A DNA stretch of 64,000 bases, taken from Pseudactinotalea suaedae. Its GTDB lineage: Bacteria > Actinomycetota > Actinomycetes > Actinomycetales > Beutenbergiaceae. Below are positions 15,871 through 25,328 of this stretch, piece by piece. Numbering within the stretch: position 1 is the stretch's first letter; each line of letters begins with the position of its first letter. The stretch covers positions 62,001 through 126,000 of the forward strand of contig NZ_WNXY01000011.1 in assembly GCF_009733815.1 (NCBI RefSeq), read 5' to 3'. A program made the translations under genes and the position numbers. The notes beneath the pieces are model-generated. The model saw only the letters and a program-made list of their open reading frames with translations, was not told the origin of the DNA and made no database searches.

Positions 15871-17373
15871 ATGAGCACTCCCACCACGAGCAACAGCGGT
15901 GCACCGGTCGCGAGCGACCAGCACAGCCAGAGCGTCGGCGCCGACGGCGCGATCGCGCTGACCGACCACTACCTCATCGAGAAGCTCGCGCAGTTCAACC
16001 GTGAGCGTGTGCCGGAGCGCGTCGTGCACGCCAAGGGCGGTGGCGCCTTCGGCAGGTTCGAGGTGACGGGTGACGTCAGCGCCTACACGCGTGCGGCCGT
16101 GTTCCAGCCCGGCGCCCGGACCGAGACCCTGGTGCGGTTCTCGTCGGTCGCGGGCGAGCAGGGAAGTCCCGACACCTGGCGGGACCCGCGCGGTTTCGCC
16201 GTCAAGTTCTACACGACCGAGGGCAACTACGACCTGGTCGGCAACAACACCCCGGTGTTCTTCATCAAGGACGGCATCAAGTTCCCGGACTTCATCCGCT
16301 CGCAGAAGCGGCTCCCGGGCAGTCACCTCCGCGACCACGACATGCAGTGGGACTTCTGGACCCTGCAGCCCGAGAGCGCGCACCAGGTGACCTGGCTGAT
16401 GGGTGACCGCGGCCTGCCGAAGAGCTGGCGCCACATGGACGGTTTCGGCTCGCACACCTATCAGTGGATCAACGCGGCCGGCGAGCGGTTCTGGGTGAAG
16501 TACCACTTCCGGACCGAGCAGGGCAACGACTTCCTGCCGCAGGAGCAGGCCGACCAGCTGGCCGGGTCGGACGCCGACTACTACATCCGCGACCTCCACG
16601 AGGCGATCGAGTCCGGCGACCACCCGTCCTGGACGCTGTCGGTGCAGGTGATGCCGTACGAGGACGCGAAGAGCTACCGCTTCAACCCGTTCGACCTGAC
16701 GAAGGTCTGGCCCAAGGGCGACTACCCGCTCGTCGAGGTGGGCCGGATGACCCTGGACCGCAACCCGCAGAACTACTTCGCCCAGATCGAGCAGGCCACC
16801 TTCGCGCCGTCGAACTTCGTCCCGGGCATCGCCGGCAGCCCGGACAAGATGCTGCAGGCACGGATCTTCTCCTACGCCGACGCGCACCGCTACCGCGTGG
16901 GCACCAACCACGCCGACCTGCCGGTGAACCGCCCGCACGCCGCGGAGGTGCACAGCTACAGCAAGGACGGCGCAGCGCGTCACTCCTATCCCGACCCTGC
17001 CCGCCCGGTGTACGCGCCGAGCTCCTTCGGTGGGCCGGCGGCCGACCCGGTGCGCGCCGGTGACGACGCGGGCTGGCACAGCGACGGCGAGCTGGTGCGC
17101 ACCGCCGCCACCCTGCACCCCGAGGACGACGACTTCGGGCAGGCGCGCACCCTGGTCAACGAGGTGCTCGACGACGCCGCTCGCGCACGGCTGGTCGACA
17201 ACATCGTCGGGCACGTGAGCAAGGTCCGCGTGCCGCAGATCCGTGAGCGTGTGATCGCGTACTGGACCTCGGTCGACACCTGGCTCGGCGAGGCCGTCGC
17301 TGCCAGGCTCGGGCCGATCGAGAACCCGAAGCGCACGCTGGTCGAGACGCCGGCGCCGGCCCCGGTGGGCTGA
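15871..17373 (+). CDS. katA: Catalase (monofunctional, heme)
   Basis: The 500-residue small-subunit clade heme catalase converts hydrogen peroxide to water and oxygen. The distal His is in [12 protein letters not shown] (His53), the distal Asn in [13 protein letters not shown] (near 126), and the proximal heme Tyr ligand in [12 protein letters not shown] (Tyr335). Length and order are fully typical. There is no signal peptide, so it is cytoplasmic. The gene has a candidate sigma-70 promoter at 15683 and ends at a strong hairpin terminator at 17391. The symbol is by family; several catalase names are used in actinobacteria. Confidence 0.95.
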   Translation: MSTPTTSNSGAPVASDQHSQSVGADGAIALTDHYLIEKLAQFNRERVPERVVHAKGGGAFGRFEVTGDVSAYTRAAVFQPGARTETLVRFSSVAGEQGSPDTWRDPRGFAVKFYTTEGNYDLVGNNTPVFFIKDGIKFPDFIRSQKRLPGSHLRDHDMQWDFWTLQPESAHQVTWLMGDRGLPKSWRHMDGFGSHTYQWINAAGERFWVKYHFRTEQGNDFLPQEQADQLAGSDADYYIRDLHEAIESGDHPSWTLSVQVMPYEDAKSYRFNPFDLTKVWPKGDYPLVEVGRMTLDRNPQNYFAQIEQATFAPSNFVPGIAGSPDKMLQARIFSYADAHRYRVGTNHADLPVNRPHAAEVHSYSKDGAARHSYPDPARPVYAPSSFGGPAADPVRAGDDAGWHSDGELVRTAATLHPEDDDFGQARTLVNEVLDDAARARLVDNIVGHVSKVRVPQIRERVIAYWTSVDTWLGEAVAARLGPIENPKRTLVETPAPAPVG

Positions 17374-17390
17374 CCGCCGCAACCACCCAC

Positions 17391-17424
17391 GAACGGCCCG
17401 GACCGCATGGTGTCCGGGCCGTTC
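17391..17424 (+). terminator. Hairpin terminator after catalase
   Basis: A perfect 13-bp stem (GAACGGCCCGGAC paired with its complement) with an 8-base loop lies 18 bases after the catalase stop and before the convergent mscS gene. The U-tract is weak, as is common in high-GC actinobacteria. Confidence 0.8.
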
Positions 17425-17510
17425 GCGCTCCTCGACACGAAGGACGTCTGAGGTCGCCGTGCATGAGGCTGCCCTCTGACGCGCCCAGTGGGCTCGGTCG
17501 GGCCCTCGAG

Positions 17511-18566
17511 CTATGCGACGCTCGCGCCCAGCCGTGCCGTGTCGTGAACGGCCACACGCTGGACCGGCAGCGCCTCGGGATTGTGCTCCTGCAACCAGGT
17601 GGCGAGCTGCTCGCGGACGAGGCAGCGCAGGGCCCAGTCGTCACCGGTGTTGCGGGAGGTCACCAACGCGCGCACCGTGAGCCGCTCGCCGGAGGAGTCG
17701 GTGACAAGGATCGAGCGGGAGCGGCCGTCCCACATCCCGCTGTCGTCCACGATCCGCTCGAACGCCTCCCGCATCCCAGCCAGGTCCACTCGCCAGTCGA
17801 GCGAGAAGTTGATCGTGCCGGTCACCGTGTTGCCGGTGCGGCTCCAGTTGATGAACGGCGTGGTCGTGAAGTACGTGGAGGGCAGCACCTTGTGCCGCTC
17901 GTCCCAGATGCTCACCACCACGTACGACAGCGTGATGTCCTCGACCGTGCTCCAGGTGCCGTCCACCTCCACGATGTCGCCGATCCGGATCGCATCGGTG
18001 AACGCGAGCTGGAGCCCGGCGAACAGGTTGCCCAGACTCGTCTGCGCCGCCACCCCGATCACGACCGAGAGCAGGCCTGCGGAGGCGAGGATGGTGGTGC
18101 CGATCCGCTCCACCCCGGGAAAGGTGAGCAGCACCAGTGCGGCGCCGAGCACCACGAAGACCGCCCCGACGACCCGCCCGATCAGCGTCATCTGCGTCTG
18201 CGCCCGCCGTTGGGCGCGATCGTCCTTCATCCGGCTCGTCACGCGCGTCCGCGCGTGCTCGAGCCAAGCCAGCACCACCGTGCCGGAGAGCCAGACCGCT
18301 GAGACGATGATCACGATCAGCAGCGCATGCAGACCGAGGTCGCGGAACGACCCGCGCTCCGCCGTCGCCGCGAAGCTGATCCTCAGTGCTACGGACAGCG
18401 CAAGTGCAGCCAGCGGTCGCCGCACCTGGCGCCATGCCGCCAGCACCCAGGGCAACCGCCGGCCGAGCCGCCCGGCGGCGACATTGATGACGAGCAGGAC
18501 AAGCACCGTCGCTGCGGCCGAGGCGGCAACCGCGATGATCCATCTGAGGACTGGCCATAGCTCCAT
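17511..18566 (-). CDS. Mechanosensitive ion channel, MscS family
   Basis: The 351-residue protein has several N-terminal transmembrane segments (LRWIIAVAASAAATVLVLLV, LGLHALLIVIIVSAVWLSG), the MscS pore helix and Gly/Ala-rich TM3 region (ILASAGLLSVVIGVAAQTSL), and the beta domain GLQLAFTDAIRIGDIVEVDG. A C-terminal alpha/beta domain follows. Such channels open on membrane tension to release osmolytes. ATG 18566 begins right before the first helix. The gene converges on the catalase terminator. Confidence 0.9.
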   Translation of the reverse strand: MELWPVLRWIIAVAASAAATVLVLLVINVAAGRLGRRLPWVLAAWRQVRRPLAALALSVALRISFAATAERGSFRDLGLHALLIVIIVSAVWLSGTVVLAWLEHARTRVTSRMKDDRAQRRAQTQMTLIGRVVGAVFVVLGAALVLLTFPGVERIGTTILASAGLLSVVIGVAAQTSLGNLFAGLQLAFTDAIRIGDIVEVDGTWSTVEDITLSYVVVSIWDERHKVLPSTYFTTTPFINWSRTGNTVTGTINFSLDWRVDLAGMREAFERIVDDSGMWDGRSRSILVTDSSGERLTVRALVTSRNTGDDWALRCLVREQLATWLQEHNPEALPVQRVAVHDTARLGASVA

Positions 18567-18633
18567 GCCGTCCGTCCTAACACACCCGGACCAGCGCGCT
18601 GAGCACACGACGAGGAGCGCACCGGCCGCTCAC

Positions 18634-19032
18634 TCAGTCGGCGGAGTAGTCGCGGGCCCACCACGTCGTCGGCCTGACGACGAACGCGACGAAGCCGGAG
18701 CGCTGCTCGTACGGCCCGCCGGTGTAGGTGTGGGAGAGCCGGTCGACGACCTCCATCGCACGGTCGCCCTCGAGGCGCTCGAAGACGACGCCCTGCACGG
18801 TCGCCATGTCGAAGGCGTTGTCGGGTGCGGTGATCGAGAGCGCCACCCGCGGCTCGCGGGCGATGTTGCGATCCTTGCGGGTGCCCTCGAGCGTGAAGAA
18901 CGTCAGCGCGTCCTCACCTTCGAGGTCCACCCACACGGGGACGACGTGCGGTGCGCCGTCGTCGTCGATCGTGGCCAGGTGGGCCACGGCCGTGCCGGTG
19001 AGGTGCGGTACTACCTGAGACCACTCGGTCAT
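18634..19032 (-). CDS. Pyridoxamine 5'-phosphate oxidase family protein (PPOX class, possibly F420-dependent)
   Basis: The 132-residue split-barrel protein has the PPOX motif HLATIDDDGAPHVVPVWVDL and the flavin/F420-binding VALSITAPDNAF region. Proteins of this size in actinobacteria are usually F420-dependent or FMN-dependent reductases rather than true PdxH. ATG 19032 is preferred because GGAG lies six bases upstream. The in-frame ATG at 19038 directly abuts that GGAG, leaving no room for ribosome binding. Confidence 0.82.
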   Translation of the reverse strand: MTEWSQVVPHLTGTAVAHLATIDDDGAPHVVPVWVDLEGEDALTFFTLEGTRKDRNIAREPRVALSITAPDNAFDMATVQGVVFERLEGDRAMEVVDRLSHTYTGGPYEQRSGFVAFVVRPTTWWARDYSAD

Positions 19033-19171
19033 CGCCATCTCCTTCGTCCGGGATCAGCCTGCCACCCCGCTCCGTACGCGTGAAGACTCAACCGAGCGAC
19101 CAACGGCGGGACACGGCTGGCCGGGGCTTGCTAACGTCCGAGAGGCCGAGCGCGACGATCAGGGAGTGCCT

Positions 19172-20563
19172 GTGCCAGACCGAGACAGATACCGCGGCAG
19201 CCGCCCCCTGCTCGACCGGCGCACGATGTTGCGGTTCGTCGGGGGCACCGCAATCGCGCTGCCGCTGGCGGCGTGCGGGGCGGGCGGTGGCAACGAGAAC
19301 CGGCTGCGCATCGCCTACCAGCAGTTCGGCTCCGGTCAGGTGATGGAGGACTACCTGACGCGGGTCATCGAGCAGTTCACCACGGAACGGCCCGAGGTCG
19401 TCGTCGAGCTGGTGCCGATCGTCGCGGCGGAGCACGACTACTTCACCAAGAACGAGCTGATGATGTCGTCCGCCCGGACCGCGCCGGACCTGGTCTACGA
19501 GGACACCTTCATCCTGCAGGCCGACGTCGAGGCGGGATACCTCCGGCCGATCACCGAGCTGGTCGAGGCCTGGCCCACCTGGGAGGCCGTGTTCGAGCCC
19601 GGACGGACGGCGGTCACGGCCGACGACGGCGAGATCTACGCCGTCCCCACCCACACCGACACCCGCGCGCTCTGGTACCACAGCGGCCTGTTCGAGGAGG
19701 CTGGTATCGAGCTGCCCTGGGCCCCGACCACCTGGGAGGAGCTGCTGGAGACGTTCAGGACGCTGCAGTCCGAGCTCGGGGAGGACGTCATCCCCTTCAA
19801 CATCTTCTCCGGCAAGGCTCAGGGCGAGAAGGCCAGCATGCAGGGCTTCGAGATGCTGCTGTACGGCACCCAGGACACGCTCTACGACGAGGAGTCCCAA
19901 CTGTGGCAGCTCGGCAGCCAAGGCTTCGCGGACTCCCTCGACTTCATCCGGACCGTCTTCGAGGAAGGGCTGACACCCAACCTCGGCGACGCGCTCGACC
20001 CGAACGTGGGCGAGACCATCTACAACTCGTGGTTGCCCGAGGGCCGGCTCGCCGTCAACCTCGACGGCAGCTGGATCAGTCAGAACTGGATCGAGGGCGC
20101 GCCCGGTGAGTGGCCGGAGTGGTCCGACGTCATGCAGCTCGCGACCATGCCGACGCAGGACGGCGCCGACCCCGGTTTCGTCACGCTCTCCGGTGGCTGG
20201 TCCTGGGCCTTGCCCGCGCTCTCGTCCCGATCCGAGCTCGCCTGGGAGTTCCTGCAGCAGATGCTGACCGTCGAGAACATGACCGAGCTCGCGGTCACGG
20301 ACAACCAGATCGCGATCCGGGAGGACATCGCGGCGCAGGAGGACTACCTCGGCTACTCGCCCACGGTCGAGTTCTTCACCGAGCTGGTGCCGGATGCGAC
20401 GTACCGACCGGCCTACGCGCCGTACCCGCAGGTGTCGGCGGCGATCCAGACCGCGATGGAGACCGTGATGACCGGGCAGGGCTCGGTCGAGGAGGCACAG
20501 GCCGCCTACGACGAGGACGTCATCGGCATCGTGGGCGAGGACGGCGCGGAGCAGGCCGGATGA
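19172..20563 (+). CDS. ABC transporter extracellular solute-binding lipoprotein (CUT1 type)
   Basis: The sugar-binding lipoprotein of about 463 residues has a twin-arginine signal (LLDRRTMLRFVGG) and a lipobox LAAC with Cys about 35 residues from the start. The mature part has the family 1 solute-binding pattern, e.g. YAVPTHTDTRALWYHSGLFE and LAVNLDGSW. GTG 19172 is preferred because AGGGAG sits five bases before it; GTG 19166 overlaps that ribosome site. Its stop overlaps the first permease start by ATGA. It is the first gene of a three-gene importer operon lacking an ATPase gene. Confidence 0.93.
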   Translation: MPDRDRYRGSRPLLDRRTMLRFVGGTAIALPLAACGAGGGNENRLRIAYQQFGSGQVMEDYLTRVIEQFTTERPEVVVELVPIVAAEHDYFTKNELMMSSARTAPDLVYEDTFILQADVEAGYLRPITELVEAWPTWEAVFEPGRTAVTADDGEIYAVPTHTDTRALWYHSGLFEEAGIELPWAPTTWEELLETFRTLQSELGEDVIPFNIFSGKAQGEKASMQGFEMLLYGTQDTLYDEESQLWQLGSQGFADSLDFIRTVFEEGLTPNLGDALDPNVGETIYNSWLPEGRLAVNLDGSWISQNWIEGAPGEWPEWSDVMQLATMPTQDGADPGFVTLSGGWSWALPALSSRSELAWEFLQQMLTVENMTELAVTDNQIAIREDIAAQEDYLGYSPTVEFFTELVPDATYRPAYAPYPQVSAAIQTAMETVMTGQGSVEEAQAAYDEDVIGIVGEDGAEQAG

Positions 20564-21507
20564 CCGCCGCCACCGCACCCGAGGCCGCCGCGGCGAGCAC
20601 GCCGGGGGAGGGGAGGGAGCCGGACCGGCAGGCTCCGACCTCACGCACCGTGCGCCGCGGGTTACCGCTGGTCCCCGCCGTGGTGCTGCTGCTGGCGTTC
20701 ATGGCCGGACCGATCGTCTACAGCCTCTACCTCGCCTTCACCAACCGCGCGTTGCGCGGGGAAGGCGCGAGCGAGACCTCCTTCGTGGGGTTCGACAACT
20801 TCACCCAGGCGTTCGCCTCGGCCGACTTCTGGAACGCCGTCGGGCTGACGCTGCTGTTCACGCTGGTCTCGGCGATCATCGGCCAGAACCTGCTCGGGAT
20901 GGCGCTCGCGCTGCTGATGCGGAAGGCGAACAAGCTGGTGACGGCGTTGACGGGCGCCGTGGTCATCGGCGCCTGGATCCTCCCCGAGGTGGTGGCCGCC
21001 TACCTCTGGTACACCTTCCTCGGCGACGAGGGTTCCCTCAACCAGGTGTTCACCGCGATCGGGCTGCCGCCGCAGGACTGGTTGTTCTCGGTGCCGATCC
21101 TGGCGGTCTCGTTCGCTAACATCTGGCGCGGCGTGGCGTTCTCGATGCTGATCTACACCGCGGCGCTCGCGCAGGTCTCGCCCGAGGTCGAGGAAGCGGC
21201 GACGATGGACGGAGCGGGGCGGATCCGCAAGTTCGTCTCGGTGACCCTGCCGATCATCCGCCGCTCCGTCGCCACCAACCTCATGCTCATCACGCTGCAG
21301 ACGCTGTCCGTGTTCGGCCTGATCTTCATCATGACCGCCGGCGGGCCGGGCACCTCCAGCCAGACGCTGCCGCTGTACATGTACGAGCAGGCCTTCAGCT
21401 ACGGCCAGCTCGGCTACGGCACCGCGGTGGCGCTGCTGCTGCTGCTCATCGGCGGCCTGGCCTCCCTGGCGTACCTGAAGATGCTCCCCGAGGAGGAGAA
21501 GTCGTGA
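20560..21507 (+). CDS. ABC sugar transporter permease (MalF-type)
   Basis: The 315-residue inner-membrane permease has six predicted helices and the EAA motif region VEEAATMDGAGRIRKFVSVTLP, the contact site for the ATPase. The ATG overlaps the binding-protein stop, and the gene overlaps the next permease by four bases (GTGA), showing tight translational coupling. It is the MalF-type partner of the CUT1 importer 19172-22406. Confidence 0.94.
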   Translation: MTAATAPEAAAASTPGEGREPDRQAPTSRTVRRGLPLVPAVVLLLAFMAGPIVYSLYLAFTNRALRGEGASETSFVGFDNFTQAFASADFWNAVGLTLLFTLVSAIIGQNLLGMALALLMRKANKLVTALTGAVVIGAWILPEVVAAYLWYTFLGDEGSLNQVFTAIGLPPQDWLFSVPILAVSFANIWRGVAFSMLIYTAALAQVSPEVEEAATMDGAGRIRKFVSVTLPIIRRSVATNLMLITLQTLSVFGLIFIMTAGGPGTSSQTLPLYMYEQAFSYGQLGYGTAVALLLLLIGGLASLAYLKMLPEEEKS

Positions 21508-22406
21508 CCGCGGCAGCGACCAGCGAGCGCGCTCCCAGCCAGCCCGCGCGCACCACCGAGCTGCACCCTGACCGAGGACCGGGGGCGGCCCAGCGCGTCG
21601 TCACGGTGCTGTCGAACATCGCTCTCCTGGTCATCAGCGCGCTGTTCGCGATCCCGCTGCTGTGGGTGGTGCTGGCCGCGCTCGACCCCGAGGCCTCGCT
21701 CGCCGTCAAGGTTCCCTCTCCGCCGTCGCTGGCGAACTTCTCCGCGATCGCGACCATGGAGACGACGTTCCGGCCGCTGCTCAACTCGCTCATCCTGTGC
21801 GGTGGCGGCACCGTCGTCACCATGGTGTGCTCGGCGCTCGCGGCCTACCCGCTGTCGCGCTACCGGTCGCGCTTCAAGCGACCCTTCCTGCTGACGATCA
21901 TCTTCGCCACGGGGCTGCCGATCACCGCGGTGATGATCCCCGTCTACGCGCTCTTCGTGCAGGTCAACCTGATCGACTCGATGGGCGGGGCGATCCTGTT
22001 CCTCGCGGCCTCGTCGCTGCCCTACGCGATGTTCCTCACCAAGACCTTCATGGACGGCGTGCCGATCGAGCTCGAGGAGAGCGCGTGGACCGAGGGCGCC
22101 ACCATGCTGCGCACCCTGTGGTCGATCGTGCTGCCGCTGATGCGGCCCGGCATCGCCGTCGTCACGATCTTCACGTTCGTGACGATGTGGGGGAACTTCT
22201 TCGTCCCGTTCATGCTGCTGCTGTCACCGGAGAAGCTGCCCGCCGCGGTCAGCCTGTACACGTTCTCCAGCCAGTACGGGCAGATCGCCTACGGCCAGCT
22301 GGCGGCGTTCTCGTTGGTGTACTCCCTGCCCGTGGTCGCGCTGTACCTGGCGCTCGGTCGCCGGCTCGGTTCGGGCTTCGCGATCACCGGTGGCGTCAAG
22401 GGCTGA
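21504..22406 (+). CDS. ABC sugar transporter permease (MalG-type)
   Basis: The 300-residue permease has the MalG-type order of helices and an EAA loop (ELEESAWTEGATMLRTLWSIVLP), and ends FAITGGVKG, the usual C-terminal signature of CUT1 permeases. GTG 21504 overlaps the stop of the preceding permease. No ATPase gene follows, so the complex must borrow one; the gene at 25907 is the nearest candidate. No glycosidase or regulator accompanies the operon, so its sugar is unknown. Confidence 0.94.
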   Translation: MTAAATSERAPSQPARTTELHPDRGPGAAQRVVTVLSNIALLVISALFAIPLLWVVLAALDPEASLAVKVPSPPSLANFSAIATMETTFRPLLNSLILCGGGTVVTMVCSALAAYPLSRYRSRFKRPFLLTIIFATGLPITAVMIPVYALFVQVNLIDSMGGAILFLAASSLPYAMFLTKTFMDGVPIELEESAWTEGATMLRTLWSIVLPLMRPGIAVVTIFTFVTMWGNFFVPFMLLLSPEKLPAAVSLYTFSSQYGQIAYGQLAAFSLVYSLPVVALYLALGRRLGSGFAITGGVKG

Positions 22407-22432
22407 GCGCGGCGCGACGATCATCCCTCGGC

Positions 22433-23275
22433 CTACGCCATGCTGCCCAGCAGCTCGGCAGCCTGGCGGGGTCGCACCAGCCACCCCAGATGGCTCGAGG
22501 TCAGCGTGCGGACGTCGTAGCGGTTGTCCGGCGTGAGGGCGTCACCCTCGCGGATCATCCGATCCTGCATCGCCACCGGGATGCTCGCGTCCTCGCTGAG
22601 GCGCACATAGGTCCGGGGGATCGTGCCCCACGTGTCGGGTTGGGCACGGTCGTCGGGTCCGCCGGCGTCGAGGTTCTCGTCGGGTTGGAACGAGTTGAGC
22701 AGGGCGAGGAACTCCGACTCGGTCCCGTCGGCGAGGAAGGCCGCCCGAAAGCCGGCGAGCGTGGCCGGGTCGGCCGTGCGGAAGTTGCTGCGCAGCAGCC
22801 CCAGCTCCATCGGGTTGCCGAGCATCCCGCTGGCGATGCCCGCGTTGTCGACCGATGCCATCTCCGGTTCGGCGTAGTACGCACCCACCTCGAGATCGAC
22901 CGGCGCCCACGCCGAGACGTACACGATCCGGTCCACCAGATCAGGTCGAGCGTTGCCCACAGCCGTGATCGTCATGCCACCGCGGCTGTGCCCGAGCAGG
23001 ATGACCGGGCCGTGCTCGCGCACCCGCTCCAGTATCCCGATCACTCGCTCGACGTTCTGGGCGAGCGTGACCCCGGCGATCGCGCCCGGTTCGGCAGCGA
23101 GGCGAGCCAGGTCCTGAGGTGCCTGGTACGCCGTCGAGAACGTCGCCTCGAAGCCGTGACCGGGCAGGTCGACGGCGAGCGAACGCCTGCCCAGCAGGGC
23201 CAGCTCGGCCTGCAGCGGGGCGAACGAGAACGAGTTGGCGAAGGCGCCATGGACGAGGACGAAGGTCGGCGTCAT
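22433..23275 (-). CDS. Alpha/beta fold hydrolase
   Basis: The 280-residue hydrolase resembles plant-esterase/salicylate-esterase-like bacterial proteins. It has FVLVHGAFANSFSF at 5-18, nucleophile elbow LLGHSRGG with Ser97, and a late His in SSHLGWLVRP near 265. It is cytoplasmic with no signal. ATG 23275 follows TAACGT by seven bases and also has GGAAGG directly upstream, so both leaderless and ribosome-site-driven translation are possible. It converges with the importer operon. Confidence 0.85.
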   Translation of the reverse strand: MTPTFVLVHGAFANSFSFAPLQAELALLGRRSLAVDLPGHGFEATFSTAYQAPQDLARLAAEPGAIAGVTLAQNVERVIGILERVREHGPVILLGHSRGGMTITAVGNARPDLVDRIVYVSAWAPVDLEVGAYYAEPEMASVDNAGIASGMLGNPMELGLLRSNFRTADPATLAGFRAAFLADGTESEFLALLNSFQPDENLDAGGPDDRAQPDTWGTIPRTYVRLSEDASIPVAMQDRMIREGDALTPDNRYDVRTLTSSHLGWLVRPRQAAELLGSMA

Positions 23276-23329
23276 CCTTCCGACGTTACGACATGACGCG
23301 CGGTCGTCGGGCACACGAGCCGTGGAAGC

Positions 23330-24349
23330 ATGTCCCTCATGCAGGACGCGTCCTCCCTCGCCGAGCCCGACGAGGCCGACGAGGCCGACGAGATCATCCA
23401 GGCCACGGCCGAGCAGGTGCTGGCCGTGGTCGAGCAGATGGTCGACCTGCCGTGGCCCGAGGGTGACGAGTGGCTCGAGTGGCGGCTCGACGGCCTGGAG
23501 GGAACCACCAGCTACCTCATGCACGTGCTCCCGCTCGCCAGCCACTCCGATGCAGCGGCGGTGGCGACCTTCATCGCGCCGGTCGCCGCGCTCGCCGACC
23601 AGCGGTGGGGAGCCCGCCACCACTTCGACGCATCTCGCTTCACCGACACCGCTGCCACGCCCGCCGCGAAGTACGACCTGCGCAGCGCGCCCGCCGCCCT
23701 GGTGCGCTCGCTCGACGCCGAGAGTGCGATCTGGTGGAGGCTCGGCACGGATGCCGCGCTGCTGGTCGTCAGCTCGGTTCCCGGCCTCCAGCTCAACAAG
23801 GCGGCGTTCATGGTGTTGTCGTCGAGCTGGTTGGCCGACGAGGCACCCGACGAGGCGCCGTCGGCCCTGCTGCTCGCCGACCTCCTGTCAGGTGAGAAGG
23901 ACCGGATCATCTCCGCGATGTGGGAGGTCTTCGCGACCCGCGATCGCGAGATCCTCGTCCCGCTGGCGCGCTACCTGCCGAAGATCCGGCAGGCGACGGC
24001 GGACGTCGAGCTCGGCGGCATGCTCGCCTCCCAGCGGTCCAACCTGGAGCACGTCCTGGATCGGCTCGGGCTCGTGAGCAGCGGTGCGTGCCTGTGCGCG
24101 GCGTACCCGGCTCACCAGTTCTACGACCCGAAGAAGGAGGAGGGGCGGCAGCACGTCCGGATCGTGGGGACCGTGCCCAACCAGCAGCAGTGGGAGCCGG
24201 ACCGCATCTGCGAGTGCTGCGACTGCGGCGCGCGGTTCCAGGTCGAGCAGGGCGAGTACCACTACACCTGGTGGAAGTGGCGGCCACTGACCGCGCCCCG
24301 ATCCGGTCGCGCGAGAAGGCGCAGCGGCGTCAAGCGTGAGCGGCGCTGA
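23330..24349 (+). CDS. Hypothetical protein with C-terminal zinc-ribbon-like Cys cluster
   Basis: The 339-residue protein was not recognised. The N-terminus is acidic (EPDEADEADEIIQATAEQV), the middle is helical (LLLADLLSGEKDRIISAMWEVF, IRQATADVELGGMLASQRSNL), and the C-terminal 90 residues contain CLCAAYPAHQFYDP and then ICECCDCGARFQVEQGEYH. The clustered cysteines suggest metal binding. It ends in a basic tail (RSGRARRRSGVKRERR). The 3' end overlaps the convergent kinase gene by 20 bases. Codon use is coding-like throughout. Confidence 0.6.
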   Translation: MSLMQDASSLAEPDEADEADEIIQATAEQVLAVVEQMVDLPWPEGDEWLEWRLDGLEGTTSYLMHVLPLASHSDAAAVATFIAPVAALADQRWGARHHFDASRFTDTAATPAAKYDLRSAPAALVRSLDAESAIWWRLGTDAALLVVSSVPGLQLNKAAFMVLSSSWLADEAPDEAPSALLLADLLSGEKDRIISAMWEVFATRDREILVPLARYLPKIRQATADVELGGMLASQRSNLEHVLDRLGLVSSGACLCAAYPAHQFYDPKKEEGRQHVRIVGTVPNQQQWEPDRICECCDCGARFQVEQGEYHYTWWKWRPLTAPRSGRARRRSGVKRERR

Positions 24350-24854
24350 CCTCCGCGGCCAGCCCGGCGACGTCGACCGGGCCCGAGGTGTCGACCTCCA
24401 CCACGGGGGACAGCCCGAGCGGTCGGCCCTGCGAGGCCCAGGTCTCCCAGTCCCGCTCGAGACGCTCGACGTCCTGATGGACGGCGTGCCGGCGCCGCGC
24501 GACGTAGCGAGACCTCGCGGTGGCGGTGCCGGCATCGCACCACACCTCGACGACTCGGTCGGGGGACACCGCCGCGATCCCCGCACGGACGAACTCGAGG
24601 TCCCTGGGTGCGAACCACCACGACTCGACGAGGACCGTGCGCGCCACGGCAGCTGCCAGCACCCACGCGGCCTCCATGGCTGCGGCGCCCAGTGCGGCCG
24701 CGCTCTGCTCGTCCAGCCGGAGGGCGTCGGCCATGGCTTCCTTGATCGCGTCCTTGGAGATGACGACGGCGTCCACGCTCGCCCCGAGCTGGTGCGCCAG
24801 CGTCGTCTTGCCGGCACCGGGAAGACCGTTCACGAGGATCAGGAGGTCCGGCAT
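24330..24854 (-). CDS. Small P-loop kinase / AAA-family ATPase
   Basis: The 174-residue protein begins MPDLLILVNGLPGAGKTTL (Walker A at 10-17), followed by VVISKDAIKEAMADALR and RTVLVESWWFAPRD (Walker-B-like). The RSRYVARRRHAVH segment is a possible lid. It resembles gluconate/shikimate-like and zeta-toxin-like small kinases of unknown substrate. TACCGT lies seven bases before the ATG on the minus strand (24862-24867), with no Shine-Dalgarno, suggesting leaderless translation. It is divergent from the VOC gene at 24954. Confidence 0.78.
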   Translation of the reverse strand: MPDLLILVNGLPGAGKTTLAHQLGASVDAVVISKDAIKEAMADALRLDEQSAAALGAAAMEAAWVLAAAVARTVLVESWWFAPRDLEFVRAGIAAVSPDRVVEVWCDAGTATARSRYVARRRHAVHQDVERLERDWETWASQGRPLGLSPVVEVDTSGPVDVAGLAAEVSAAHA

Positions 24855-24953
24855 GTTCCCAACGGTAGGCCGGGAGCCGTGCTGTCGACGAGGCCCCCGG
24901 AAGCGCGCTACGTTGCGTGAGGAGGCCACGCCGTCGAGATCGGGGAAGTGTCG

Positions 24954-25310
24954 ATGAGTGAGATCCGGGCCATCACGCTCGTGCTGGAGAATCCCTCGCG
25001 CGCGGCCGGTGCCCTCCGGGACATCTTCGGCTGGGACGTCGACAGCGACTACGGTGCCTTCGCCTCGGTGGCGCTGCCCAGTGGCATCCCCCTCTGGATC
25101 AACGCACCTGCGGCCGATGGGTCGGTCACCGACAACGTCACCATCCACCTGAGCGCGGCCGACGTCGACAAGGCCTTCGACGACGCCGTGGCCCGGGGCG
25201 CTCAGGCGCTGCGGGAACCCACCGACATGGACTACGGCGAGCGTTCGGCGTGGGTCACGAGCGAGCTCACGCCCGGCGTCGTGTTCGACTTCTCCCGACC
25301 TCTGGACTGA
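24954..25310 (+). CDS. VOC family protein (glyoxalase/dioxygenase fold)
   Basis: The 118-residue single VOC-domain protein has ITLVLENPSRAAGALRDIFGW at the N-terminus and a second beta-alpha-beta module (VTIHLSAADVDKAFDDAV, GVVFDFSRPLD). Metal ligands of true glyoxalases are only partly recognisable, so it could bind a small molecule or drug without catalysis. ATG 24954 has GGGGAAG five bases upstream; the in-frame GTG at 24948 sits inside that site and was rejected. Confidence 0.82.
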   Translation: MSEIRAITLVLENPSRAAGALRDIFGWDVDSDYGAFASVALPSGIPLWINAPAADGSVTDNVTIHLSAADVDKAFDDAVARGAQALREPTDMDYGERSAWVTSELTPGVVFDFSRPLD

Positions 25311-25328
25311 CCGGCGCGCACGCCGGCG

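Noticed and set aside
15841-17382. 513-codon open frame antisense to the catalase.
   Set aside because: No domain features; the sense strand encodes a complete catalase with all heme residues.
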